The notes beneath the pieces were generated by a model, which had not been told where the DNA came from, did no database searches, and worked only from the letters and a program-made list of their open reading frames with translations. From an uncultured Sutterella sp. (lineage in GTDB: Bacteria; Pseudomonadota; Gammaproteobacteria; Burkholderiales; Burkholderiaceae_F), in assembly GCA_937943605.1 (NCBI GenBank), contig CALEAW010000041.1:1-20120 (forward strand): 20,120 bases of DNA, written 5' to 3'. The position numbers were made by a program, and so were the translations under genes. The stretch's first letter is position 1. Every line of letters begins with the position of its first letter. Below are positions 1 through 6,737 of this stretch, one piece after another.

Positions 1-371
1 CCTTCGCGGATGAGATGCGCCACCGCTGGGAGATTCGTGAGGATCTCCCGCAGGAAGTCCGTGACGTCTTTAAGACCGCCATCGAAATTGACCAGCGTTG
101 GATTATCGAGTTGGCTGCCGACCGTCAAGAATTTATTGATCAGGGGCAGAGTGTGAATCTCTTCTTCCCGCCCGATGTGTCGATTGCTTACTTGCACGTT
201 TGCCACTTCTCTGCCTGGAAGAAGGGGCTCAAGAGCCTTTATTACAACCGCTCTGACAAGCTTCGTAAGGCAGACCGTGTGGGTGTTCAGGTGGAACGCC
301 GTCGACTTGAAGAACAATTTAGCATGCAGGCCGTAGCTGACAATACGACCTGCTTAGCCTGTGAAGGATAA
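1..371 (+). CDS. nrdA: Ribonucleoside-diphosphate reductase class Ia, alpha subunit (3' end, partial)
   Basis: The gene is cut by the left edge; the frame is open from base 3 and ends with TAA at 369-371. About 122 C-terminal residues remain. The alpha subunit carries the catalytic thiyl-radical site that reduces ribonucleotides to deoxyribonucleotides in the cytosol. The visible segment holds the family's late barrel region (NLFFPPDVSIAYLH, then a WKKGLKSLYYNRSDK stretch typical of NrdA) and a flexible tail ending CLACEG. That cysteine pair is the redox shuttle that re-reduces the active-site disulfide and is itself recycled by thioredoxin or glutaredoxin. nrdB follows only 4 nt after the stop, so the two are almost certainly co-transcribed. 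The assignment rests on the tail motif plus the adjacent beta subunit and is secure; allosteric domains lie outside the window. Confidence 0.93.
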   Translation, partial: FADEMRHRWEIREDLPQEVRDVFKTAIEIDQRWIIELAADRQEFIDQGQSVNLFFPPDVSIAYLHVCHFSAWKKGLKSLYYNRSDKLRKADRVGVQVERRRLEEQFSMQAVADNTTCLACEG

Positions 372-375
372 AGAC

Positions 376-1386
376 ATGACTGAAAAGAAACCAGCGACGG
401 GACTCCTCGCGGGCCGTACCTGCTATAAGCCCTTTATGTACCCCTGGGCTTATGAAGCCTTTATGCAGTCCGAACAGATGCATTGGCTTTGGACTGAAGT
501 GCCGATGCTCGAAGACGTGAAGGACTACAATCAGAAGTTGACCGATAGCGAACGCGACTTCTTGACGAAGATTCTTCGCTTCTTCACGCAGGGCGATATT
601 GACGTCTCCGGCGCCTATGTTAACCACTATTTGCCGCGCTTTGGTCAGCCTGAAATCCGCATGATGCTCTCGTCCTTCGCAGCGCGCGAAGCGGTGCATA
701 TTGCAGCATACTCGCATCTCATTGAAACGTTAGGTCTGCCTGAATCCATCTACAACGAATTCTTGCAGTATGAAGCCATGGCGGCTAAGCATGACTTCTT
801 CAATGAGGTAGCTAAGGATCAGAAGGATTTGGCTGCGCAGATTGCCGCCTTCTCGGCCTTCACCGAAGGGATGCAGCTCTTTTCGTCCTTTGTCATGCTC
901 CTTAACTTCACGCGTAATGGCACGATGAAGGGCATGGGTCAGATCATTGCCTGGTCGATTGCTGACGAAACGTTGCACACTGAGTCCATGACGAAGTTAT
1001 TCCGTGAATACATCGTCGAAAATCCGGAACTCTGGAACGACGAACTCAAGGCGAAGATCTACGGCATCGCTGAAACGATGGTTGAGCTTGAAGACCGCTT
1101 CATTGACCTTGCCTTTGGTGTCTCTGAAATGCGTCGTTTGACTCGTGAAGAAGTGCGTGCCTATATTCGTTATATCGCTGACCGTCGCTTGATTGGTCTT
1201 GGTATGAAGGGTATTTTTGGTGTTAAAAAGAATCCGTTGCCTTGGGTTGACGCGATGCTTGGCGTGAGTCATACCAACTTTTTCGAGAACCGAGTTGTGG
1301 ATTACGCCAAGGGCGCTTTGACGGGTGACTGGGCTGATGTTTGGGGCTCTGCGCGACAGAGCAACAGTGAAACACATGGAGCTTAA
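376..1386 (+). CDS. nrdB: Ribonucleoside-diphosphate reductase class Ia, beta subunit
   Basis: Radical-generating R2 subunit of aerobic ribonucleotide reductase, 336 residues. I chose ATG 376 over the in-frame GTG at 361 because an AAGGA motif (364-368) sits at proper distance before it and the GTG lies inside nrdA. The di-iron ligand set can be read by comparison with E. coli NrdB: D76 (GDIDV), E105 and H108 (AREAVH), E164 (TEGMQL), E198 and H201 (ADETLH). The stable-radical tyrosine is present as Y112, so this is a tyrosyl-radical enzyme, not a Chlamydia-type Phe variant. A C-terminal tail with a conserved Tyr (Y310 region) and acidic end would dock on NrdA. No in-frame defects were seen. 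Confidence in function is high; the subclass is inferred from residues alone. Confidence 0.96.
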   Translation: MTEKKPATGLLAGRTCYKPFMYPWAYEAFMQSEQMHWLWTEVPMLEDVKDYNQKLTDSERDFLTKILRFFTQGDIDVSGAYVNHYLPRFGQPEIRMMLSSFAAREAVHIAAYSHLIETLGLPESIYNEFLQYEAMAAKHDFFNEVAKDQKDLAAQIAAFSAFTEGMQLFSSFVMLLNFTRNGTMKGMGQIIAWSIADETLHTESMTKLFREYIVENPELWNDELKAKIYGIAETMVELEDRFIDLAFGVSEMRRLTREEVRAYIRYIADRRLIGLGMKGIFGVKKNPLPWVDAMLGVSHTNFFENRVVDYAKGALTGDWADVWGSARQSNSETHGA

Positions 1387-1405
1387 TAAACAGGCATCGT
1401 AAATA

Positions 1406-1421
1406 AAAAATCTCGATTTTT
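1406..1421 (+). terminator. Weak A/T stem-loop after nrdB
   Basis: A short hairpin, aaaaat / attttt around a ctcg loop, lies 20 nt after the nrdB stop and is followed by further T-rich sequence near 1433-1440. The stem is all A/T, so it is a poor intrinsic terminator by itself. It is the only candidate close to nrdB. Confidence 0.3.
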
Positions 1422-1570
1422 GCGAAAATGGCGTTTTTTGTGGTTTGGCCGCCACTTGTTTTTCCTTCACCATATCAATTCGGCTCATGTTCGCTTCGTG
1501 TTCGGCACACTTCCGGAAAGTGGAATGAGCGGGAAAATACCAGAATAGCCTGTTGTTAAAAACCAACAAA

Positions 1571-1620
1571 AAAGAGGTGCTACAAATCTCAGGTCACCCT
1601 GAGGTCGGTAACACCTCTTT
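1571..1620 (-). terminator. Nested stem-loop terminator, strongest on the minus strand
   Basis: The outer 9-bp perfect stem is aaagaggtg (1571-1579) with cacctcttt (1612-1620). Inside is a second 6-bp perfect hairpin, ctcagg / cctgag (1588-1593 with 1598-1603). Read on the minus strand the stem is followed by a long T-rich tail (1570 down to about 1557), which is the better fit to an intrinsic terminator. On the plus strand the tail is ctttctttt, so it may work both ways. It sits 19 nt beyond the stop of the minus-strand remnant at 1639. Confidence 0.7.
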
Positions 1621-1638
1621 CTTTTGGTAGTGCAAAGA

Positions 1639-1764
1639 TTATCGAGCGAAGTCGCTATTCAGTGCATTCATGACTCGGTTGTGGTAGTGGCGCACCGCTT
1701 TGCATTCTTCAACCATCTGCTCTTGGGTTGAGCTAGTTGCCCAAAAATCTACCAAATCTGCCAA
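1639..1764 (-). pseudogene. Short minus-strand coding remnant (or 41-codon small gene) ending at its own terminator
   Basis: Reading the minus strand, a coding-looking frame of 41 codons runs from a TTG at 1764 to TAA at 1641-1639. It contains phrases such as DLVDFWATSSTQEQMVEECK and HYHNRVMNALNSDF, and ends 19 nt before the strong minus-strand terminator. The frame continues open a little further upstream, to a stop near 1815, with no ATG. That suggests the 3' tail of a longer gene that lost its 5' part when the IS607-type element arrived, since the tnpA start lies just beyond. A small complete gene is also possible: an AAGGA lies 10 nt before the TTG. No family is recognised. Confidence 0.4.
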
Positions 1765-1803
1765 ACTAGATTTAATCCTTTCACATTTGAGGGGGAATCT
1801 ATC

Positions 1804-2178
1804 ATGGCACTCTATTCAATTGGATACGTTGCACAACATTACGGCGTATCGGTCAGCACCATTCGTCGTTGGGAAGCCAAAGGAATCATTCCCAAGTCCA
1901 TCCGTACCTTAGGTGGCCATCGTAGGTTCGATCTTTCTCCTACCGAGGCAACAAATAAAGGCCTCCATATTGGTTATGCACGCGTTTCTTCACACGACCA
2001 AAAGGCAGATCTTGGACGCCAGATAGAGCGCCTCAAAGCGCAAGGCTGCGATGAAGTTATCTCTGATATTGGTTCTGGTCTCAATTACGCCAAACCTGGC
2101 CTTAGAAAGCTTCTTAAATATTTATTGTCCGGCAGTATTTTCCAACCTCACATTCAACAACTCGAAGACCTCACCTAA
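1804..2178 (+). pseudogene. tnpA: IS607-family transposase TnpA, C-terminally truncated
   Basis: The protein starts at ATG 1804 behind a purine-rich GAGGGGGA. Residues 1-46 are a MerR-like winged HTH (YSIGYVAQHYGVSVSTIRRWE, then LGGHRRF). Residues 55-110 begin a serine-recombinase domain: IGYARVSSHDQKADLGRQ, with the nucleophilic serine at S62 or S63, then GCDEVISDIGSGLNYAKPGL. This order, an N-terminal DNA-binding domain before a resolvase core, defines IS607 TnpA. Family members are usually near 200 residues; here homology stops at about residue 111 and the frame ends at 124 after an unrelated tail. No TnpB partner follows. The element therefore looks internally deleted and immobile unless helped in trans. 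Element ends could not be defined. Confidence 0.8.
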
Positions 2179-2206
2179 AACAAACGACCCTTTCTTAGGT
2201 GTTTTC
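2172..2206 (+). terminator. Possible weak terminator or element-end hairpin after tnpA
   Basis: cacctaa (2172-2178) pairs with ttaggtg (2195-2201) across a 16-nt loop, followed by tttt. It overlaps the truncated tnpA stop and may be either a weak terminator insulating the nik promoter or the surviving right-end structure of the IS607-type element. Confidence 0.35.
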
Positions 2207-2215
2207 CGAAGCCAC

Positions 2216-2245
2216 TTTACAAATCTCAATTCTTTCTGCTAAGAT
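2216..2245 (+). promoter_or_regulatory. Sigma-70-type promoter of the nik operon
   Basis: TTTACA (2216-2221) and TAAGAT (2240-2245) are separated by 18 bp. Transcription would start near 2252, directly before the Fur-type palindrome and about 64 nt before the nikA ATG. It is read from consensus match only. Confidence 0.6.
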
Positions 2246-2256
2246 GCGCCTATTGC

Positions 2257-2278
2257 GATAATGGGAATCATTCCCATT
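2257..2278 (+). promoter_or_regulatory. Fur-type operator (perfect 9-1-9 palindrome) upstream of nikA
   Basis: Bases 2260-2278 form a perfect inverted repeat, AATGGGAAT-C-ATTCCCATT. Its core TGGGAATCATTCCCA has the 7-1-7 geometry of Fur-family operators. Bases 2257-2275 match the classic 19-bp Fur box at 15 of 19 positions by my count. The site lies just downstream of the predicted start of transcription, where a bound repressor would block the promoter. It does not resemble the E. coli NikR operator (GTATGA-N16-TCATAC). Confidence 0.6.
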
Positions 2279-2315
2279 TGGAAAGAAGATATCAACTGCC
2301 AGAAGGGATACCGCC

Positions 2316-3911
2316 ATGGGTCACTACGCACTCTCTCGTCGTCATTTGCTTATGGGTTTTGGGGCCGCATGCCTCACGTCAGCCGTTACGCCGCTCCCGG
2401 CGCTTGCTGCCGTCGAGCAGGGCGATACGCTCGTCTTTCTCAATTACCGTGATTTGCGTGACTTGAATCCGCATCTCTATGGTGGCGAAATGTTCGCGCA
2501 AGAAATGCTCTTTGAAGGACTCATTACGCTCGGTAACGATGGAAGCTACCATCCAGCCATTGCCGAATCCTGGACGGTAAGCCCTGACGGACTCGTCTAT
2601 ACCTTCAAGATTCGACCGGGCCTCACGTTCACCGACGGAGAAGTGCTTGATGCATATGCCATCGAAAAGAATTTTGATGCGTTAATCGACAATAAGGCGC
2701 GCCACACGTGGCTCGAAATGATGCGTCTTTTGGTGTCTGCCAAAGCCACTGACACGAACACTTTTGTGATCACGATGTCGGCGCCATACTACCCGATGCT
2801 CACAGAACTCGCTGTGACACGTCCTTTTGCCTTTGTGTCGCCTCGTGTTATGAAGGACGGTAAAACCCGCGACGGCCTTACGGCCTTTGTGGGAAGCGGG
2901 CAGTGGATCCTCAAAGAACATGTGATTGATGAATATGCCGTATTTGAACGTAACGAAGCATATTGGGGTAAGAAACCAGCGTTTCGTCGTGTGGTCGTGA
3001 AGGTGATTCCTGATAATCAAACCCGTATTTTGGCGCTTGAAAAGGGCGAAGCAGACCTCATTTGGGGTAAAAACATGGTAGATGCTGATGCGCTCAACAA
3101 GTACCGTAGTAGCACGACCTTTGGGATTGCCGTCTCGCAACCTACGTCCACGCGCCACATTGTGCTTAACACCCAGCATCCGATTTTAAAAGACGTCCGT
3201 GTGCGTCACGCGATTCAGCATGCCACCAACAAGGTTGTGATTTCGCAGGGGGTCTTTCATGGTCTTGAACCCGTAGCCGACACGCTGTATTCGACCACGA
3301 TTCCCTATTGCGACGTGGGTCTTAAGCCCTACGCTTATGACGTCAAAAAAGCCGAAGCGCTCCTCGCTGAAGCAGGGTGGACGCGTAGTGGCAAGCGTAA
3401 GCCTCTTATGAAAGACGACAAGCCCTTGGCATTAGGCCTTCTATATAACAGCAATTCAGTCTCTGAAAAAACGATTGCAGAGTTCCTACAAAGTGAATTC
3501 AGTAAGCTCGGCATTCAACTCACGATTCGTGGTGAAGAAGAACAGAGTTATCGTGACAACATGAAAAACGGGAACTTTGACCTTGTCTTCAATATATGTT
3601 GGGGTACGCCCTATGACCCACAGTCGTCGCTCGCAGCGATGCGTCAGCGTGTGTATGGGGACTTTGCGGCGCAACAAGGGTTGCCTGACAAAGCGCAGAT
3701 TGACGAAGCGATCACGAAGATTCTTGTGTCAACAGACGAAACAGAACGCCGTGCGCTTTATAAAAATGTGCTCACACGCCTCCACGAAGACGCGGTCTAT
3801 CTGCCAATCACGTACGAAACCAATAAGGCGCTATTTAGAAAGACCATTAAAAACGTAGGATTCCTCTCGAACCAGTACGAAGTGCCGTTTGCTGACATGC
3901 TGCCCGCCTAA
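2316..3911 (+). CDS. nikA: Nickel/metal-chelate ABC transporter, periplasmic binding protein NikA
   Basis: Extracytoplasmic solute receptor of a peptide/nickel-class (SBP family 5) ABC importer, 531 residues. The start is ATG 2316 with GAAGGG ahead. Residues 7-31 are an export signal with a twin-arginine motif (SRRHLL), a hydrophobic core and ALA cleavage, so Tat export is plausible. NikA-specific segments align with E. coli NikA from memory: LNPHLYGGEMFAQEM (50-64), ARHTWLEM (128-135), PYYPMLTELAVTRPF (157-171), the WGTPYDP block (429-435) and the DFAAQQGLPDK block (449-459). Residues equivalent to E. coli M27, R97, W100, R137, W398 and Y402 are kept (M59, R129, W132, R169, W429, Y433). The one direct protein ligand to nickel, H416, aligns with Y447. 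First gene of the operon; a stem-loop separates it from nikB. Another chelated metal or a dipeptide-like ligand cannot be excluded. Confidence 0.87.
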   Translation: MGHYALSRRHLLMGFGAACLTSAVTPLPALAAVEQGDTLVFLNYRDLRDLNPHLYGGEMFAQEMLFEGLITLGNDGSYHPAIAESWTVSPDGLVYTFKIRPGLTFTDGEVLDAYAIEKNFDALIDNKARHTWLEMMRLLVSAKATDTNTFVITMSAPYYPMLTELAVTRPFAFVSPRVMKDGKTRDGLTAFVGSGQWILKEHVIDEYAVFERNEAYWGKKPAFRRVVVKVIPDNQTRILALEKGEADLIWGKNMVDADALNKYRSSTTFGIAVSQPTSTRHIVLNTQHPILKDVRVRHAIQHATNKVVISQGVFHGLEPVADTLYSTTIPYCDVGLKPYAYDVKKAEALLAEAGWTRSGKRKPLMKDDKPLALGLLYNSNSVSEKTIAEFLQSEFSKLGIQLTIRGEEEQSYRDNMKNGNFDLVFNICWGTPYDPQSSLAAMRQRVYGDFAAQQGLPDKAQIDEAITKILVSTDETERRALYKNVLTRLHEDAVYLPITYETNKALFRKTIKNVGFLSNQYEVPFADMLPA

Positions 3912-3947
3912 AGCTCGCCGTCCTCAATGCACCGTTCTTTAAAAGTC

Positions 3948-4004
3948 GGCTCAAAGATCTAGGTAACGCTCTTAAAAACCTAAGCGCCCCAAAGTCTTTG
4001 AGCC
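3948..4004 (+). promoter_or_regulatory. nikA-nikB intercistronic stem-loop
   Basis: ggctcaaaga (3948-3957) is perfectly complementary to tctttgagcc (3995-4004), a 10-bp stem with a 37-nt loop that can form a further small hairpin (taggt / accta). No T-tract follows, only aaaaac, so it is unlikely to be a full terminator. Such structures between binding-protein and permease genes often protect the upstream mRNA or limit read-through, giving an excess of binding protein. This role is inferred. Confidence 0.5.
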
Positions 4005-4054
4005 CAAAAACGCACAACCCTCAGACAGGGTCTCCTTGAGACTCCCTCAAACCC

Positions 4055-4999
4055 ATGAAACACTATGTGATTAAGCGCCTCTTCGCCACGGTGCCGTTAC
4101 TACTCCTCATCGCGTTTCTCTGCTTTTGCTTTATTCACTTAATTCCCTCGGATCCCGCAGAAGTAGCACTTCGTGTGCGACAAACCCCCATCATTACACC
4201 AGAAGCCATTGCTGACATGCGTCAGCAATTGGGACTTGACCGTCCGTTTTTAGAGCGTTTTGTGGATTGGCTCATGAATTGCTTGCGCGGCGACTTTGGT
4301 GTGAGCTACACGAATCCTTCGCGCACGGTGGCGGGCGAACTTTTGCGCTGCCTTCCAGCGACTTTACAGTTGGCAGGCTTGTCGCTTGTTTTTGTGATTG
4401 CCTTGAGTCTACCGATTGGCTTTTTCTCCGCGGTCTATAAAGATAGTTGGTTCGACCGCATCATGCGTGGCGTGGTTTTTGCAACGAGTGCAATGCCAGC
4501 TTACTGGGTGGGGCTTCTTTTGATTTGGCTCGTCTCGATCAAATGGGATTTGTTGCCAACCTCGGGTTCAGGCACTTTCTCGCATCTCATTTTGCCGTCC
4601 TTTACAGTGGCTCTTACTTATATCTCAACTTACATTCGCCTCATTCGCAACAACATGCTTGAAAACATGCGTGAAGACTATGTGCTTTATGCGAGAGTGC
4701 GTGGGCTTAAAGAACGTGCGATTTTGCTTCGTCACGTATTACGTAACTCGTTGCAGAGTTGCGTCACGGCCATTGGGATGAGTATCCCGCAGTTGATCGC
4801 AGGAACCATTGTGGTTGAAAACGTCTTTGCGTGGCCGGGGCTCGGCAAACTCTGCATTACCTCGATCTTTAATCGCGATTATCCCGTCATCCAAGCCTAC
4901 GTCCTTTTGATGGGTGTTCTTTTTGTGTCCTTCAACTTGCTCTTTGACATTCTTCAAACAGCGGTTGATCCTCGTTTACGTCATGAGGCAGACAAATGA
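4055..4999 (+). CDS. nikB: Nickel/metal-chelate ABC transporter permease NikB
   Basis: Inner-membrane permease of the DppB/OppB class, 314 residues, forming the channel with NikC. The N-terminus MKHYVIKRLFATVPLLLL matches the usual start of this class (a basic helix leading into TM1 at about residues 9-30). A periplasmic loop contains LGLDRPF and GDFGVSY, followed by further membrane segments at about 103-127, 139-162, 176-195, 240-262 and 280-303. The EAA loop that docks on the ATPases is DYVLYARVRGLKERAILLRH (208-227). The C-terminal stretch IVVENVFAWPGLGK ... NRDYPVIQ closely resembles E. coli NikB. The 20 nt before the ATG are pyrimidine-rich (ccctcaaaccc) with no Shine-Dalgarno motif, so initiation may be weak or helped by structure. 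The stop overlaps nikC by 4 nt (ATGA). Confidence 0.88.
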   Translation: MKHYVIKRLFATVPLLLLIAFLCFCFIHLIPSDPAEVALRVRQTPIITPEAIADMRQQLGLDRPFLERFVDWLMNCLRGDFGVSYTNPSRTVAGELLRCLPATLQLAGLSLVFVIALSLPIGFFSAVYKDSWFDRIMRGVVFATSAMPAYWVGLLLIWLVSIKWDLLPTSGSGTFSHLILPSFTVALTYISTYIRLIRNNMLENMREDYVLYARVRGLKERAILLRHVLRNSLQSCVTAIGMSIPQLIAGTIVVENVFAWPGLGKLCITSIFNRDYPVIQAYVLLMGVLFVSFNLLFDILQTAVDPRLRHEADK

Positions 5000-5817
5000 A
5001 AAAAGCATTCTTTCGTGATCCGATCATGCAGTTTTGCCTCGTGATCATTGGGGGGACGATGTTGTTGGGCGCTCTAGCCCCCTGGATTGCGCCGCACGAC
5101 CCTTATGAAAGCAACATTCTCATGAAGTTCGCACCGCCTTCAGCAGACTACTTGTTGGGAACCGATCAACTCGGGCGCTGCGTTTTCTCTCGCATGCTCT
5201 ACGGGATTCAACCCACGCTCTTTTTATCGATTCTCACAATGATCGGGACGATCGGGTTGGGGCTCATTTTGGGTGTCATGGCCGGATACTTTCGTGGTTG
5301 GGTCGATGAAGTCATTATGCGTACGGTTGACGTGATGCTGTCGTTCCCATCGCAAATCATGATTTTGGCGGTTGTTGCGCTTTTGGGCGTTGATATTCAA
5401 AACGTGATCATCGCGAGCATTCTTGTGAAATGGGCCTGGTACGCGCGCATGATTCGTACGGCCGTTGTGAAGTACACCAATATGAATTACGTCCTCTTTT
5501 CGCGTGCGATTGGCTCAGGTGACCGCTTCATCATGACGCGACACATGTTGCCTGCCATTGCGGCAGAACTTGCGGTGTTAGCGAGCCTTGATACTGGGTG
5601 GGCCATTCTCAATATCTCAACCTTAAGCTTTTTGGGGCTTGGTGTACAGGCACCAATGCCAGAGTGGGGCGCTATGCTCAACGAAGCCAAAAACGTGATG
5701 GTCTCAAACCCCGAACAAATGTTGGTTCCGGGCATTGCCGTGGTGATCTTGGTAGGTGCATTTAACTTGTTGGGGGATAGTTTGCGCGATGCACTTGATC
5801 CGAAAGAGGTGCGTTAA
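4996..5817 (+). CDS. nikC: Nickel/metal-chelate ABC transporter permease NikC
   Basis: Second permease subunit, DppC/OppC class, 273 residues. It starts at ATG 4996 inside the nikB stop (ATGA overlap), which implies translational coupling. The N-terminal membrane helix (residues 12-31) ends in the class motif WIAPHDPYESN; LLGTDQLGRCVFSRMLYG (53-70) is the conserved segment before the core. Further membrane spans fall near 72-98, 118-145, 190-216 and 240-262. The EAA loop is NYVLFSRAIGSGDRFIMTRH (164-183). STLSFLGLGVQAPMPEWGAML is the usual C-terminal signature. It pairs with NikB to carry the cargo delivered by NikA. Length and motifs are normal for the family and no lesion was seen. Substrate class is inherited from the nikA assignment. 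Confidence 0.88.
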   Translation: MKKAFFRDPIMQFCLVIIGGTMLLGALAPWIAPHDPYESNILMKFAPPSADYLLGTDQLGRCVFSRMLYGIQPTLFLSILTMIGTIGLGLILGVMAGYFRGWVDEVIMRTVDVMLSFPSQIMILAVVALLGVDIQNVIIASILVKWAWYARMIRTAVVKYTNMNYVLFSRAIGSGDRFIMTRHMLPAIAAELAVLASLDTGWAILNISTLSFLGLGVQAPMPEWGAMLNEAKNVMVSNPEQMLVPGIAVVILVGAFNLLGDSLRDALDPKEVR

Positions 5818-6737
5818 TGATTGTAGAAAAAATAAATAATGGACCGACCGATTCTGAAAGCGCTACGCCACCTGTCTTTAGCATCTCACACTTAGATCTC
5901 ACGCTTAGGAAAGGCAGAGTCCGTACGCCAATCCTAGAAGACGTCTCGTTTGAGGTTCGACAAGGTGAATGCTTGGGTATCTTAGGTGAATCGGGATCGG
6001 GTAAAACGATGACGATCAAAGCGACATTGGGTTTATTAGACCGCCAGTTTGAGATCAAAGGCGAAGCCACCTTTGCGGGTGAATCGTTGATCACGATGTC
6101 AGAGGACGCCCGTCGTCAGCTTCGTGGTGGTCGCATCACGATGGTGCTACAAAACCCGATGACAGCGTTTGATCCCTTATACAAGATGGGTGACCAAATG
6201 GCACAGACCTTTAGGGTGCATACCGACTGGTCGTCAGCTCAGATTCGAGACGAATCGATTGCACTTCTTAAAGCCATGCGTATCCATGAACCCGAAGAAG
6301 TTTTGCAAAAGTATCCGCATCAACTCTCGGGGGGGATGCTCCAGCGCGTGATGATTGGCTTAGCAGTGAAGTTAAAGCCTGAACTCATTATCTTTGACGA
6401 ACCCACGACTGCGATTGATTCGATTAGCCGTCATGCGATCATGCACACGTTTTTGGAGATTAAAAGGCGTCTTGGCGTCGCGATGATCTTTATTTCACAT
6501 GACTTGGGTGTACTCAACATGATTGCTGATCGTATGGTTGTCATGAAGTCAGGGCGCGTTGTGGAAGCGGGGACGCCAGAGCACGTCTTAAAGTACGCCA
6601 CTGATCCCTATACAAGACTTTTGATTGATAAGCACTGTGCTGTGACACAAGCCTTTAAAGTGGCGGTGACGGCCAACGAAGTAGGCGAAGCTCAAGCCTC
6701 CTTTCAAAGTGACAAGGACGAACGTCATGCTCCTTAA
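5817..6737 (+). CDS. nikD: Nickel/metal-chelate ABC transporter ATPase NikD
   Basis: First of two cytoplasmic ATPases that power the importer, 306 residues. ATG 5817 overlaps the nikC TAA by one base (TAATG), with AAAGAGGTG as ribosome site about 6 nt before it. Walker A GESGSGKT is at 57-64, the Q-loop LQNPMTAFDP at 111-120, the ABC signature LSGGM at 170-174, Walker B LIIFDE at 190-195, the D-loop near 200, and the switch histidine H228 in FISHDLGV. The C-terminal DPYTRLLI segment is typical of the Dpp/Opp/Nik ATPase subfamily. It is about 50 residues longer than E. coli NikD (254), split between an N-terminal 20-residue extension and a C-terminal tail that looks poorly conserved. All catalytic motifs are intact. 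Confidence 0.88.
   Translation: MIVEKINNGPTDSESATPPVFSISHLDLTLRKGRVRTPILEDVSFEVRQGECLGILGESGSGKTMTIKATLGLLDRQFEIKGEATFAGESLITMSEDARRQLRGGRITMVLQNPMTAFDPLYKMGDQMAQTFRVHTDWSSAQIRDESIALLKAMRIHEPEEVLQKYPHQLSGGMLQRVMIGLAVKLKPELIIFDEPTTAIDSISRHAIMHTFLEIKRRLGVAMIFISHDLGVLNMIADRMVVMKSGRVVEAGTPEHVLKYATDPYTRLLIDKHCAVTQAFKVAVTANEVGEAQASFQSDKDERHAP

Noticed and set aside
997..1569. 190-codon minus-strand open frame opposite nrdB
   Set aside because: It is antisense to the conserved 3' half of nrdB, has no ribosome site and reads as low-quality sequence; nrdB has all catalytic residues in the other strand.
2179..2256. TnpB gene or omega-RNA of the IS607-type element
   Set aside because: No RuvC-like or zinc-ribbon motifs follow the truncated tnpA, and the interval to the nik promoter is under 50 bp.
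2682..3179. 165-codon minus-strand frame opposite nikA
   Set aside because: Antisense shadow of a well-conserved gene; no start signal or protein-like domain pattern.
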